From an uncultured Rhodospirillales bacterium (GTDB lineage: Bacteria > Pseudomonadota > Alphaproteobacteria > Acetobacterales > Acetobacteraceae), in NCBI GenBank assembly GCA_903823665.1, contig CAIJTR010000093.1:1-53206 (forward strand): DNA of 53,206 nucleotides, written 5' to 3'. Below are positions 35,533 to 42,825 of the stretch, one piece after another; within the stretch, counting starts at the first letter, position 1; the number at the start of each line of letters is the position of its first letter. The notes below the pieces were generated by a model. That model saw only the letters and a program-made list of their open reading frames with translations, ran no database searches and was not told where the DNA came from. The position numbers and the translations under genes are program-made.

Positions 35533-35589
35533 AGCAGTATCGCTTTCGGCTGAATCGCACAGCGTTCAACGAAAGCGGTAAAATTGCTC
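35531..35589. repeat. Imperfect palindrome between the two dehydrogenase subunit genes
   Basis: The element overlaps the upstream TAG stop. GAGCA pairs with TGCTC at the ends, and CGCTTTCG pairs perfectly with CGAAAGCG inside; further imperfect pairing leads to the loop. It resembles the element at 19481 in layout. Lying within an operon, it could alter the mRNA balance between the small subunit and the GMC subunit. Confidence 0.6.
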
Positions 35590-35625
35590 GCCAAAACAAA
35601 GTTAAAAAAGGGAGGGAGACAGCAA

Positions 35626-37194
35626 ATGGCAAAGTTTGATCTGAACGACGACAGCGTCGTCTGCATCATCGGCTCCGGTGCCGGCGGCGGAACGCTGGGC
35701 AACGAGTTGGCACAGCGCGGCATCAAGGTGGTGATCCTTGAAGCCGGTGGCCGTTCCGAAACGCAGGACTTCTTCAACGACGAGTGGGACAGCTTCACCC
35801 AGCTCGCCTGGACCGACATGCGCACCACCTCCGGCTCCTGGCGGGTGGCGAAGGATTTTGCCAATCTGCCGGCCTGGATCGTCAAGGCCGTCGGCGGCTC
35901 CACCGTCCACTGGGCCGGCGCCTCGCTGCGCTTCCAGGAACACGAATTCAAAACCCGCACCACCTACGGCGCATTGCCCGGTGCCAATTTGCACGACTGG
36001 CCGATCACGCTGGCCGAAATGGAGCCTTACTACACCAAGGCCGAGTTCAAGATGGGCGTCACCGGCACCAACGGCATCCCAAGACTGCCCGGCAACAACA
36101 ACTACAAGGTGCTCGCCGCCGGTGCCGCCAAACTCGGCTACAAGGAATTCCACAGCGGCAACATGGCAATCAACAGCCAGCCGCGTGACGGACGTGGCTC
36201 CTGCCAGCAGATCGGCTTCTGCTTTCAGGGCTGCAAATCCGGTGCGAAATGGTCCACCCTGGTCAGCGAAATCCCCAAGGGCGAGGCCACCGGCAACATG
36301 GAAGTCCGCCCTGGCAGCATGGTCCACAAGATCGAGCACGACGCCAGCGGCAAGGTGACGGGCGTGGTCTACATGGACTCAAAGGGCGTGACGCAGCGTC
36401 AAAAGGCCCGCGTGGTCGCCGTCGCCGGCAACTCCATCGAAAGCCCGCGTTTGCTGCTGAACTCAGCGTCGTCGATGTATCCCGATGGCCTCGCCAACTC
36501 CTCCGGCCAGGTCGGTCGCAACTACATGCGACACATGACGGCGAGCGTGTATGCCACGTTCGAAAAGCCGGTCCATATGTATCGCGGCACCACCATGGCC
36601 GGCATCGTGCGTGACGAAGCACGGCACGACACCAAGCGTGGCTTTGTCGGCGGCTATGAGATGGAAACCCTCTCCCTCGGCCTGCCCTTCATGGCCGCCT
36701 TCCTCGATCCCGGCGGCTGGGGCCGCAGCTTCACCTCGGCTATGGAAGACTTCCCCCACATGGCCGGCATGTGGCTGGTCGGCGAGGACATGGCGCGCGA
36801 AACCAACCGCATCACGCTTGATCCGGTGGCCAAGGACAAGCAGGGCCTGCCCGTCGCCAGCGTGCATTTCGACGATCACGCGAACGACATCGCCATGCGC
36901 AATCACGGCTTCCAGCAAGGTGCCGCGATCTATGAGTCAGTCGGTGCCACCCGCGTGTTCGACACCACGCCCTATCCGAGCACCCACAACATGGGCACCA
37001 ACCGGATGAGCGAGAAGGCGCGCGATGGCGTGGTCAACAAATACGGCCAAACCCACGACATCAAGAACCTGTTCGTGTCCGACGGCAGCCAGTTCACCTC
37101 CGGTGCCGCCTGCAACCCCACGCTCACCATCGTCTCGCTGGCCATCCGTCAGGCCGAGAACATGGCGGGCATGATGCAGCGCAAGGAAATCTAG
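35626..37194 (+). CDS. GMC family FAD-dependent dehydrogenase
   Basis: The 522-residue flavoprotein has the FAD fold IIGSGAGGGTLGNELAQRGIKVVILEAG at the start, a middle part with GGSTVHWAGASLRF and GRGSCQQIGFCFQGCKSGAKW, and a C-terminal GMC domain with STHNMGTNRM and LFVSDGSQFTSGAACNPTLTI. It resembles the catalytic subunit of gluconate 2-dehydrogenase and related alcohol/sugar dehydrogenases. It lacks a signal peptide and is probably co-exported with the Tat subunit encoded at 34990. The sugar or alcohol substrate is unknown. A strong GGGAGGGAG lies about ten bases upstream of the ATG. Confidence 0.92.
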   Translation: MAKFDLNDDSVVCIIGSGAGGGTLGNELAQRGIKVVILEAGGRSETQDFFNDEWDSFTQLAWTDMRTTSGSWRVAKDFANLPAWIVKAVGGSTVHWAGASLRFQEHEFKTRTTYGALPGANLHDWPITLAEMEPYYTKAEFKMGVTGTNGIPRLPGNNNYKVLAAGAAKLGYKEFHSGNMAINSQPRDGRGSCQQIGFCFQGCKSGAKWSTLVSEIPKGEATGNMEVRPGSMVHKIEHDASGKVTGVVYMDSKGVTQRQKARVVAVAGNSIESPRLLLNSASSMYPDGLANSSGQVGRNYMRHMTASVYATFEKPVHMYRGTTMAGIVRDEARHDTKRGFVGGYEMETLSLGLPFMAAFLDPGGWGRSFTSAMEDFPHMAGMWLVGEDMARETNRITLDPVAKDKQGLPVASVHFDDHANDIAMRNHGFQQGAAIYESVGATRVFDTTPYPSTHNMGTNRMSEKARDGVVNKYGQTHDIKNLFVSDGSQFTSGAACNPTLTIVSLAIRQAENMAGMMQRKEI

Positions 37195-37205
37195 TACGCC
37201 GTATT

Positions 37206-37256
37206 TTGATAAGTTGCACCCACCCTACCGCTCGTAGGATGGGTGCAACTTATCAA
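37206..37256. repeat. Long dispersed-type hairpin between convergent genes
   Basis: The 17-base arms TTGATAAGTTGCACCCA and TGGGTGCAACTTATCAA pair perfectly. Inside, one mismatch is followed by CCTAC/GTAGG around a five-base loop, for 22 pairs in all. It occupies the short gap between the GMC gene and the leftward acyltransferase, and its right arm includes the acyltransferase stop codon. It probably acts as a bidirectional terminator or mRNA end structure and is likely a member of a dispersed repeat family. Confidence 0.7.
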
Positions 37257-38392
37257 TATCTCGATGAAGCTGACGCCACTACACCGGCACGCGCACGCAG
37301 CCTTCGCGCCATCCACGCCATCCCCGGCTGCTCCACAAACCGATGCCCAAGCCACGCCAGCGGCACGCCCAACGCCACCGTGAGTGCGAAATGGCACAGC
37401 ATCGTGGCCAGCCCGCCCTCCGGCAGCAGCCAAAGCGACACATGCAAGCTCACCGCCAAAACGCTGAAATGCACGAGATAAAGGCTGTAGCTCACCTCGC
37501 CCAGCCGCCGCAGCCAAATCCACGCCAGCGGTGAGCCCGCATCGACCGCTGCCAACGCCACCGCGAAAGCCGCCAGCGCTGCAAACGGAATATGATTCGA
37601 GAGCGTCTGTTCCTGTATCTGCAACAATGGCAAAAACCCGATCGCAAACGCCAACAGCAGCGGCGGCAATATCCGCATATTCGGTAGCCCGCCGCGCTGC
37701 GCCACCAGCGCTGCTGTGATCCCGCACAAAAACACCGGGGCCTGCACCAACGGATGCACAAACGCCGGATAGGTCCAATCATCAGTGCTAATCAAATGCC
37801 GTGCCCAAAGTTGCACACACACCGCCGAAATCACCGTCAGCATGGCCGCCCGCCAAGGCTTCCCCCGCGCCAGCCACAGCACCAGCGGCAGCCCGGCATA
37901 AAACGCCACCTCACAGCTCACCGACCAGCCGCCTGGAACCACCGCCATCGCTGGCCCACCCTGCCATGCACTGCCGAACAGAGCCGCCACCACGCAATCC
38001 CAGGCGCTTAGGCCATCTGGGGCCCACTGCACCGCCCCCCGCGCCCACAGTGTGTATCCAATCCCCGCCAGCCAATACGCCGGCCCCACCCGTGCAATCC
38101 GTCGGCACGCATATCCCAGCCAATCCTGCTTGCCAGTGCTCAGCCGCGCCGTCAGCGTGAACGCGCTCACCACGAAAAAAAGCTGCACCCCATGAAACGC
38201 CAGCGCCGCGATCACGTTCGCCACATCCGGCAAATGCAGCCCGCTCTCAACGCCACGCGTATCCTGGCTGATCGAAAGTGCCGCACCCCAACCTGCGCCC
38301 ACGTGATTCAGTACAACCAACAGGATCGCCACCCCACGCATGCCGTCCAGCGCGGGCATGTGGCGGGGCAGACGAGACACGTCATGGCGCAT
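37253..38392 (-). CDS. Acyltransferase 3 family membrane protein
   Basis: The 379-residue polytopic protein has the OafA-type start MPALDGMRGVAILLVVLNHVGAG and FFVVSAFTLTARL, the loop GGWSVSCEVAFYAGLPL, and C-terminal VSYSLYLVHFSV. It probably O-acylates a surface sugar. It is a distant paralogue of the protein at 4471-5559. The start codon overlaps the upstream secreted-protein stop by one base (TGATG type), so both are likely cotranslated. Confidence 0.88.
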   Translation of the reverse strand: MRHDVSRLPRHMPALDGMRGVAILLVVLNHVGAGWGAALSISQDTRGVESGLHLPDVANVIAALAFHGVQLFFVVSAFTLTARLSTGKQDWLGYACRRIARVGPAYWLAGIGYTLWARGAVQWAPDGLSAWDCVVAALFGSAWQGGPAMAVVPGGWSVSCEVAFYAGLPLVLWLARGKPWRAAMLTVISAVCVQLWARHLISTDDWTYPAFVHPLVQAPVFLCGITAALVAQRGGLPNMRILPPLLLAFAIGFLPLLQIQEQTLSNHIPFAALAAFAVALAAVDAGSPLAWIWLRRLGEVSYSLYLVHFSVLAVSLHVSLWLLPEGGLATMLCHFALTVALGVPLAWLGHRFVEQPGMAWMARRLRARAGVVASASSRY

Positions 38393-38901
38393 CAGCGTTG
38401 CCCGGCCACCAGCGTTTTGCCATCCGAGATTTTCAAGCGCGTCACATCAAGTTCCACCCGCCAACGCTTGTTCTCGTTGGTGTCCAGCAACACAACGGGC
38501 ACGCCGTTGCCCTTCAGCCAGCGCCCGGACATCGGCCGCGTGGTGTTCCAGACGAACGCACCGTTAGGGTCAATCGTCAAATCCCCCGGTGCCACGCCCG
38601 CCGGGACATTCAGCGCGGAGGCGCCGGGCACGTCGATCGGGGTTTTGTAAGACAATCCCTCCCGGTTGGTATGCCAGACGCCAAACACCGTTCCAGCAAA
38701 GGGCGACGTACGCGTGCGCTGCGCCGCAGTGGCCGTATCGGATGGGGAACCGAAGCCGAAACTCGGGATCGAGCCATCCGGGCAGCGGATCGCATCATCC
38801 GCAATCTGCACGCCGTTGCAGGTTTGTGTTTGCGCCCAAACCGGCTGGAAACGTAGCAGCAACATGGCACAAGCACCCACCAGAACCAGACGCCACCGCA
38901 T
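38392..38901 (-). CDS. Secreted protein of unknown function
   Basis: The 169-residue protein has a clear signal peptide (MRWRLVLVGACAMLLLRFQPVWA, cleavage before QTQTC). The mature part contains two cysteines (TCNGVQ and RCPDGS), SFGFGSPSD and a C-terminal VVLLDTNENKRWRVELDVTRL. I recognise no family. It is directly upstream of, and overlaps by one base, the acyltransferase gene, so a periplasmic role linked to surface-polysaccharide acylation is possible but unproven. Confidence 0.65.
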   Translation of the reverse strand: MRWRLVLVGACAMLLLRFQPVWAQTQTCNGVQIADDAIRCPDGSIPSFGFGSPSDTATAAQRTRTSPFAGTVFGVWHTNREGLSYKTPIDVPGASALNVPAGVAPGDLTIDPNGAFVWNTTRPMSGRWLKGNGVPVVLLDTNENKRWRVELDVTRLKISDGKTLVAGQR

Positions 38902-38992
38902 TTTCGTCCCCTTGCTCTTCGTCTGCGTTGCCTAGCCGCAATACAGCGCCCGGCGCAACGCCCAAACCAGTCTCAAAACTATATTTACGATT

Positions 38993-39009
38993 GTCTCAGT
39001 AATTGAGAC
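38993..39009. promoter_or_regulatory. Possible operator palindrome
   Basis: GTCTCA and TGAGAC form a perfect inverted repeat around five bases in the AT-rich spacer between the leftward secreted-protein gene and the rightward small-protein gene. Its place in a divergent promoter region makes an operator plausible. No regulator is identified. Confidence 0.35.
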
Positions 39010-39110
39010 GAACTCACAATTGTTTGATCAATACCACTCAAGGGCGTGAAAGCTGTTGTTAACGTATTTAGGTCACTTTGATCAGGCTTTCCATAAAATG
39101 GAGAAGTAAC

Positions 39111-39284
39111 GTGAAAACACAGCAAGCCTATCTATCCCCACCGCCAAAGTTATCGCCAATCCATATTGCAGAACGCCTCATGGCTGGCGAGGTTGCCGGC
39201 ATCCCCGTCTCCTTGGTGCTAGTCGCACTCGCTGGAACCGCCATGGGCAGTCTGCTGGCATTGACCGGGGGTGGCAGCACTTGA
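39111..39284 (+). CDS. Small single-span membrane protein, function unknown
   Basis: The 57-residue product has a polar N-terminus with PPPKLSPIHIAERL and one hydrophobic segment (GIPVSLVLVALAGTAMGSLLAL) near the C-terminus. GGAG lies about eight bases before the GTG at 39111. The upstream region is unusually AT-rich for this window, as expected for a promoter. I recognise no family. A stable hairpin follows. Confidence 0.5.
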   Translation: MKTQQAYLSPPPKLSPIHIAERLMAGEVAGIPVSLVLVALAGTAMGSLLALTGGGST

Positions 39285-39290
39285 GCATTG

Positions 39291-39332
39291 CGTGGCGCGG
39301 GTTCGTGGTCAGGCACACAATCCCGCGCCACG
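39291..39332 (+). terminator. Hairpin after the small membrane protein gene
   Basis: CGTGGCGCGGG (39291-39301) pairs perfectly over 11 bases with CCCGCGCCACG (39322-39332), leaving a 20-base loop. It lies seven bases after the stop codon. The T-rich stretch (GTTCTTTGATTTGACTT) comes about ten bases later, so termination efficiency is uncertain. Confidence 0.5.
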
Positions 39333-39433
39333 TCATTGTGCGTTCTTTGATTTGACTTGGTAAACCGCCGCCCCCCTGGCAGGCTACGCGTGCAATCAGT
39401 GCCAGCACTGGCCACGCCGGGGAGAACACCACA

Positions 39434-39856
39434 ATGCTCAAAGGCATCCATCCACTTCTGAGTCCGCCCATGTTGAATGCGCTCTCGGAGATGGGCCACG
39501 GCGACGAGATCGCCATCGTGGACGGTAATTTCCCCGCCACCGCCAACGCCCGCCGCCTCATTCACGCAGCAGGCCACCCCTCGCCCGCCATCGTCCAGGC
39601 CGTGCTGACCCTTCTCCCGCTAGATACTTTCGTCGCCTGCCCCGCCGCCGTGATGACGCCGCATGAGGGCAGGCCGCCAATCATCAGCGAATTTCAGGCG
39701 CTGCTGAACACAGCCGAAGGCCGCACCATCGAAATCGAGGACGTCGAGCGCTTCCACTTCTACCACCGCACCGCCCAGGCCTTCGCTGTCATCGCCACCG
39801 GGGAACCGAGATGGTGGGGCAACATCCTGCTCCGCAAAGGCGCGTTCCAGCCATGA
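39434..39856 (+). CDS. fucU: RbsD/FucU family sugar mutarotase (fucose mutarotase-like)
   Basis: The 140-residue protein starts MLKGIHPLLSPPMLNALSEMGHGDEIAIVDGNFPA, the typical opening of FucU/RbsD, with the conserved His in MGHGD and Asp in VDGNFPA. The C-terminal WWGNILLRKG is also typical. These enzymes interconvert sugar anomers or pyranose/furanose forms. GGGGAG lies about ten bases before the ATG. The aldo-keto reductase gene follows with an ATGA overlap, suggesting a fucose-like sugar route. Confidence 0.88.
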   Translation: MLKGIHPLLSPPMLNALSEMGHGDEIAIVDGNFPATANARRLIHAAGHPSPAIVQAVLTLLPLDTFVACPAAVMTPHEGRPPIISEFQALLNTAEGRTIEIEDVERFHFYHRTAQAFAVIATGEPRWWGNILLRKGAFQP

Positions 39857-40857
39857 ACACGCGCACATTAGGCCGCACCGGCATCGAACTCACCACACTC
39901 GGCTTCGGCAGCACCGGCCTCGGCAATCTGTATCAGGCGCAAACCGAAGAAGGTGCCATGGCCACAGTGCACGCCGCCTACGACACCGGCACCCGCTATT
40001 TCGACACAGCCCCACTCTACGGCTTCGGCCTCGCCGAACACCGCATGGGGGCCGCCCTACGCCGCATCCCCTCCGACATTATACTGTCCACAAAGGCGGG
40101 ATGGAGACTGCATCGCAGAGGTGCCGCAGACGGTCCAGGTAGCGCGGCGGATAGTCTGTTCGACCACCCCGCCCCGTTCGTCCCACGCATTGACTACAGC
40201 TATGACGGCATCATGCGCAGCGTAGAGGACAGCCTGCAGCGCCTCGGCCGGGACCGGATCGACATTCTGCTGCTACATGATTGCGACCGCCGCAACCACG
40301 GCGAGTCGGGCTATCACGAGCGCTTCGGTGAGGTCATGCGCGGCGGCTATCGCGCCTTGCACGCCCTACGCGAACAAGGCGTGGCCCGCGCCATTGGGGC
40401 CGGGTTGAACGAATGGCAGGCCTGCCAGGACTTCGCCCAGGCCGGCGATTTTGACTGCTTCTTGCTCGCCGGCCGTTACACACTGCTCGATCAGAGCGCC
40501 GCCGACTCGCTGCTGCCGCTCTGCATCAAACGCGGCATCGGCATCATCCTTGGCGGCCCCTACAACTCAGGCATCCTCGCCACTGGTGCTGTTGCCGGTG
40601 CCATGTATGACTACGCCCCCGCCTCTGCTGAGATCATGCAGAAAACCCAGGCCATCGCCGACATCTGCGCGCGTCACGCCGTGCCGTTGCGCGCCGCAGC
40701 CCTGCAATATCCGCTCTCACATCCGGCCATCACCACCGTCATCCCAGGCGCCCGCACAGTCGCGGAGGTTGCTGAGAACCTGGAACTCTTCACCCATAAA
40801 ATCCCAGACGCACTCTGGCAGGAACTGACGCACGCAGGACTTCTGGCCGCAGCCTAA
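39853..40857 (+). CDS. Aldo/keto reductase, L-fucose (D-threo-aldose) 1-dehydrogenase-like
   Basis: The 334-residue protein has an AKR barrel with LGRTGIELTTLGFGSTGLGNLY, the catalytic Asp and Tyr in YFDTAPLYGFG, Lys in LSTKAGW, and His in DILLLHDCD. RIDYSYDGIMRSVEDSLQRLG and LDQSAADSLLPLC are typical of D-threo-aldose/pyridoxal 4-dehydrogenase relatives. It would oxidise the sugar delivered in the right anomeric form by the upstream mutarotase. It converges on the LysR gene with a seven-base gap. Confidence 0.88.
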   Translation: MNTRTLGRTGIELTTLGFGSTGLGNLYQAQTEEGAMATVHAAYDTGTRYFDTAPLYGFGLAEHRMGAALRRIPSDIILSTKAGWRLHRRGAADGPGSAADSLFDHPAPFVPRIDYSYDGIMRSVEDSLQRLGRDRIDILLLHDCDRRNHGESGYHERFGEVMRGGYRALHALREQGVARAIGAGLNEWQACQDFAQAGDFDCFLLAGRYTLLDQSAADSLLPLCIKRGIGIILGGPYNSGILATGAVAGAMYDYAPASAEIMQKTQAIADICARHAVPLRAAALQYPLSHPAITTVIPGARTVAEVAENLELFTHKIPDALWQELTHAGLLAAA

Positions 40858-40864
40858 GCCGCTC

Positions 40865-41815
40865 CTAATCCGCCGCCATGCCGAACGACATGGGCCTTGG
40901 TTGCGCGCGTTGAACATTCGAACGCAGCACATCGCGCGCCACATCAATAAACGCGCGCAGCTTCGGCTGCTCGGAGGCACTTCGCGCAAACACCAAAAAC
41001 AGCCCAGGCCGCAGCACAGCCGCCTCCGGCATCACCCAAACCAGCCGGTTGGACTGCAAATCCGCATGCACCAACGGCGCGAACACCTGCGCAATCCCCA
41101 CGCCAGCCAGCGCCAGCTCGCGGGCAAACGGCTGATCTGGTGCCACAACTGTGCCGCTCACCGCCGCCGAAATCTCCTTGCCGCCATCCACCACATCCCA
41201 CGGCATAGCACCGCCGCTGATCGGATCACGCAGTCCAATGCAATTATGGTCCGCCAGATCAGCAATCGACATCGGCTCGCCGAACGATTCGATATAATTT
41301 TGTGTCGCCACCATGACCGCTTGAAACGGCTGCGTCAGCCGCGTCGCCACAATCTCCTCGGCCATCACCTCGCCAAGCCGGATTCGCGCATCATAGCCAC
41401 CGCCGATCATGTCCACCGGACCATCATCGGCCCCGATCTCCACCACCAGATCAGGATGCCGGCGCGCGAGTTCGATCAGCACAGGTGCGACCACCGTGGC
41501 CAAAGACGATCGCTGTACACTCAGCCGCAACGTGCCGTTGACGCGATCCTTGTCCGTCTTGGCGCGCTCCCCCGCCTCACCAATGGCAATCAGCGCCGGT
41601 CCGACGGAGGCAATAAACTCGGCTCCAGCCTCGGTCAGCGCCACACTTCGCGTAGTACGGGCGAAAATGGCCATGCCCAGCTCAGCCTCCACCACGCGCA
41701 CGGCATGGCTCACAGCCGATGGGCTGAGCCCGAGTTGCGTGGCAGCAGCGGCAAATCCACCGCGTTTGGCCACTGCCATCACAACGGGGAGATGCGGAAG
41801 AAGATCCCGGATCAT
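40865..41815 (-). CDS. LysR family transcriptional regulator
   Basis: The 316-residue protein has an N-terminal winged helix (residues about 3-62: FAAAATQLGLSPSAVSHAVRVVEAELG and FARTTRSVALTEAG) and a substrate-binding C-terminal domain (LRLSVQRSSLATVVAPVLIELARRHPDL). It belongs to the subgroup that often controls neighbouring oxidoreductase genes. It is convergent with the aldo-keto reductase gene, so control of the fucU/AKR pair is possible but not shown by any promoter sharing. Confidence 0.9.
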   Translation of the reverse strand: MIRDLLPHLPVVMAVAKRGGFAAAATQLGLSPSAVSHAVRVVEAELGMAIFARTTRSVALTEAGAEFIASVGPALIAIGEAGERAKTDKDRVNGTLRLSVQRSSLATVVAPVLIELARRHPDLVVEIGADDGPVDMIGGGYDARIRLGEVMAEEIVATRLTQPFQAVMVATQNYIESFGEPMSIADLADHNCIGLRDPISGGAMPWDVVDGGKEISAAVSGTVVAPDQPFARELALAGVGIAQVFAPLVHADLQSNRLVWVMPEAAVLRPGLFLVFARSASEQPKLRAFIDVARDVLRSNVQRAQPRPMSFGMAAD

Positions 41816-41890
41816 TGCCGCATCATATCGTGCGATGAGGAATCTCTAAACGAAATATTAATTTAATGACCCACAAAATGCGGAAGCGGA

Positions 41891-42694
41891 TCACAGGCCT
41901 CGTTCGCGCTTGATTCTGTCCCAAGCGGCGTTGATCCGGGCCACTTTTTCGCTGGCTTTGGCCACAAGCTCAGGACCCATCCCTCGCGAAGCGAGGCTGT
42001 CCGGATGGTTCTCCCGCATCAGCCCCTTCCACGTGGCGCGCAGTTGTTCCGGCGTCGCCTGACGGCTCAGACCGAGCACTGCATAAGGGTCTTCCTCGGT
42101 GGAAGACATCGAACGGCCGGCCGTGGCACCGCTGGCCCGGTCCCATTCCGGACGCCCAAGTCCCATGGCGCGGCAGATTTCGGCCAGCAGATCGCGCTCA
42201 GCCACATTCACCGGGCCGTCCGACGACGCGATGGAGAACAGCGCCGCCAGCACGTCTTCCAAAATATTGCGACTATCCGAAAATGCTTGACCAAGCTGGG
42301 TTGCATATATCACCGGGTTCTCCCGGCTGTCCCGCGCCTGATCGAACAGCATCCCAATATCGCCCACCGCTTCGGTAGGAATGCGAAACGCCCGCTTGAA
42401 CGCGTCAATCTCGGCGCGCTTCACCGGCCCGTCCACCTTGGCAACCTTGGCCGCCAGAACAACAACGGACATTGCGAACAACTGGTCCCGCCGCCCCGGC
42501 AAAAAGCTCGGCGGCGGCATGAAATTGCCCGAAAACCGGCCAAAGCCCGCGGCATTGCCTAAGACCGAGCCCGCCATGTTGCTTTCAGCAGCGTGGCCGA
42601 ACGCAGCGCCCATCATCGCGCCAAACGGCCCACCCATCGCAAAACCGGCCATGCCGCCGATGATCTTGCCCCACACGACCTTGCGTCCCATCAT
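41891..42694 (-). CDS. TerB/DnaJ domain protein (DjlA-like)
   Basis: The 267-residue protein has a glycine-rich N-terminal hydrophobic segment (GKIIGGMAGFAMGGPFGAMMGAAFG), a TerB-like helical domain (about 70-180: FAMSVVVLAAKVAKVDGPVKRAEIDAF) and a C-terminal J domain with DPYAVLGLS and the HPD motif in MRENHPDSLASRG. It should act as a membrane-attached DnaK co-chaperone. It is divergent from the asmA-like gene with a spacer of about 130 bases. The ATG at 42694 and the adjacent ATG are equivalent starts. Confidence 0.88.
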   Translation of the reverse strand: MMGRKVVWGKIIGGMAGFAMGGPFGAMMGAAFGHAAESNMAGSVLGNAAGFGRFSGNFMPPPSFLPGRRDQLFAMSVVVLAAKVAKVDGPVKRAEIDAFKRAFRIPTEAVGDIGMLFDQARDSRENPVIYATQLGQAFSDSRNILEDVLAALFSIASSDGPVNVAERDLLAEICRAMGLGRPEWDRASGATAGRSMSSTEEDPYAVLGLSRQATPEQLRATWKGLMRENHPDSLASRGMGPELVAKASEKVARINAAWDRIKRERGL

Positions 42695-42825
42695 TGAATG
42701 CCAGCGCCTCAATACCATGCCGGGCACCGCTGCGGCAAAATCTCACATCAAATTCAGGCGAAAAAACGCCGCCTCCGCCCCACGCCGGCGTCGTGAGGCC
42801 TTGCGCATGGCACCTGCCTCAAGGC

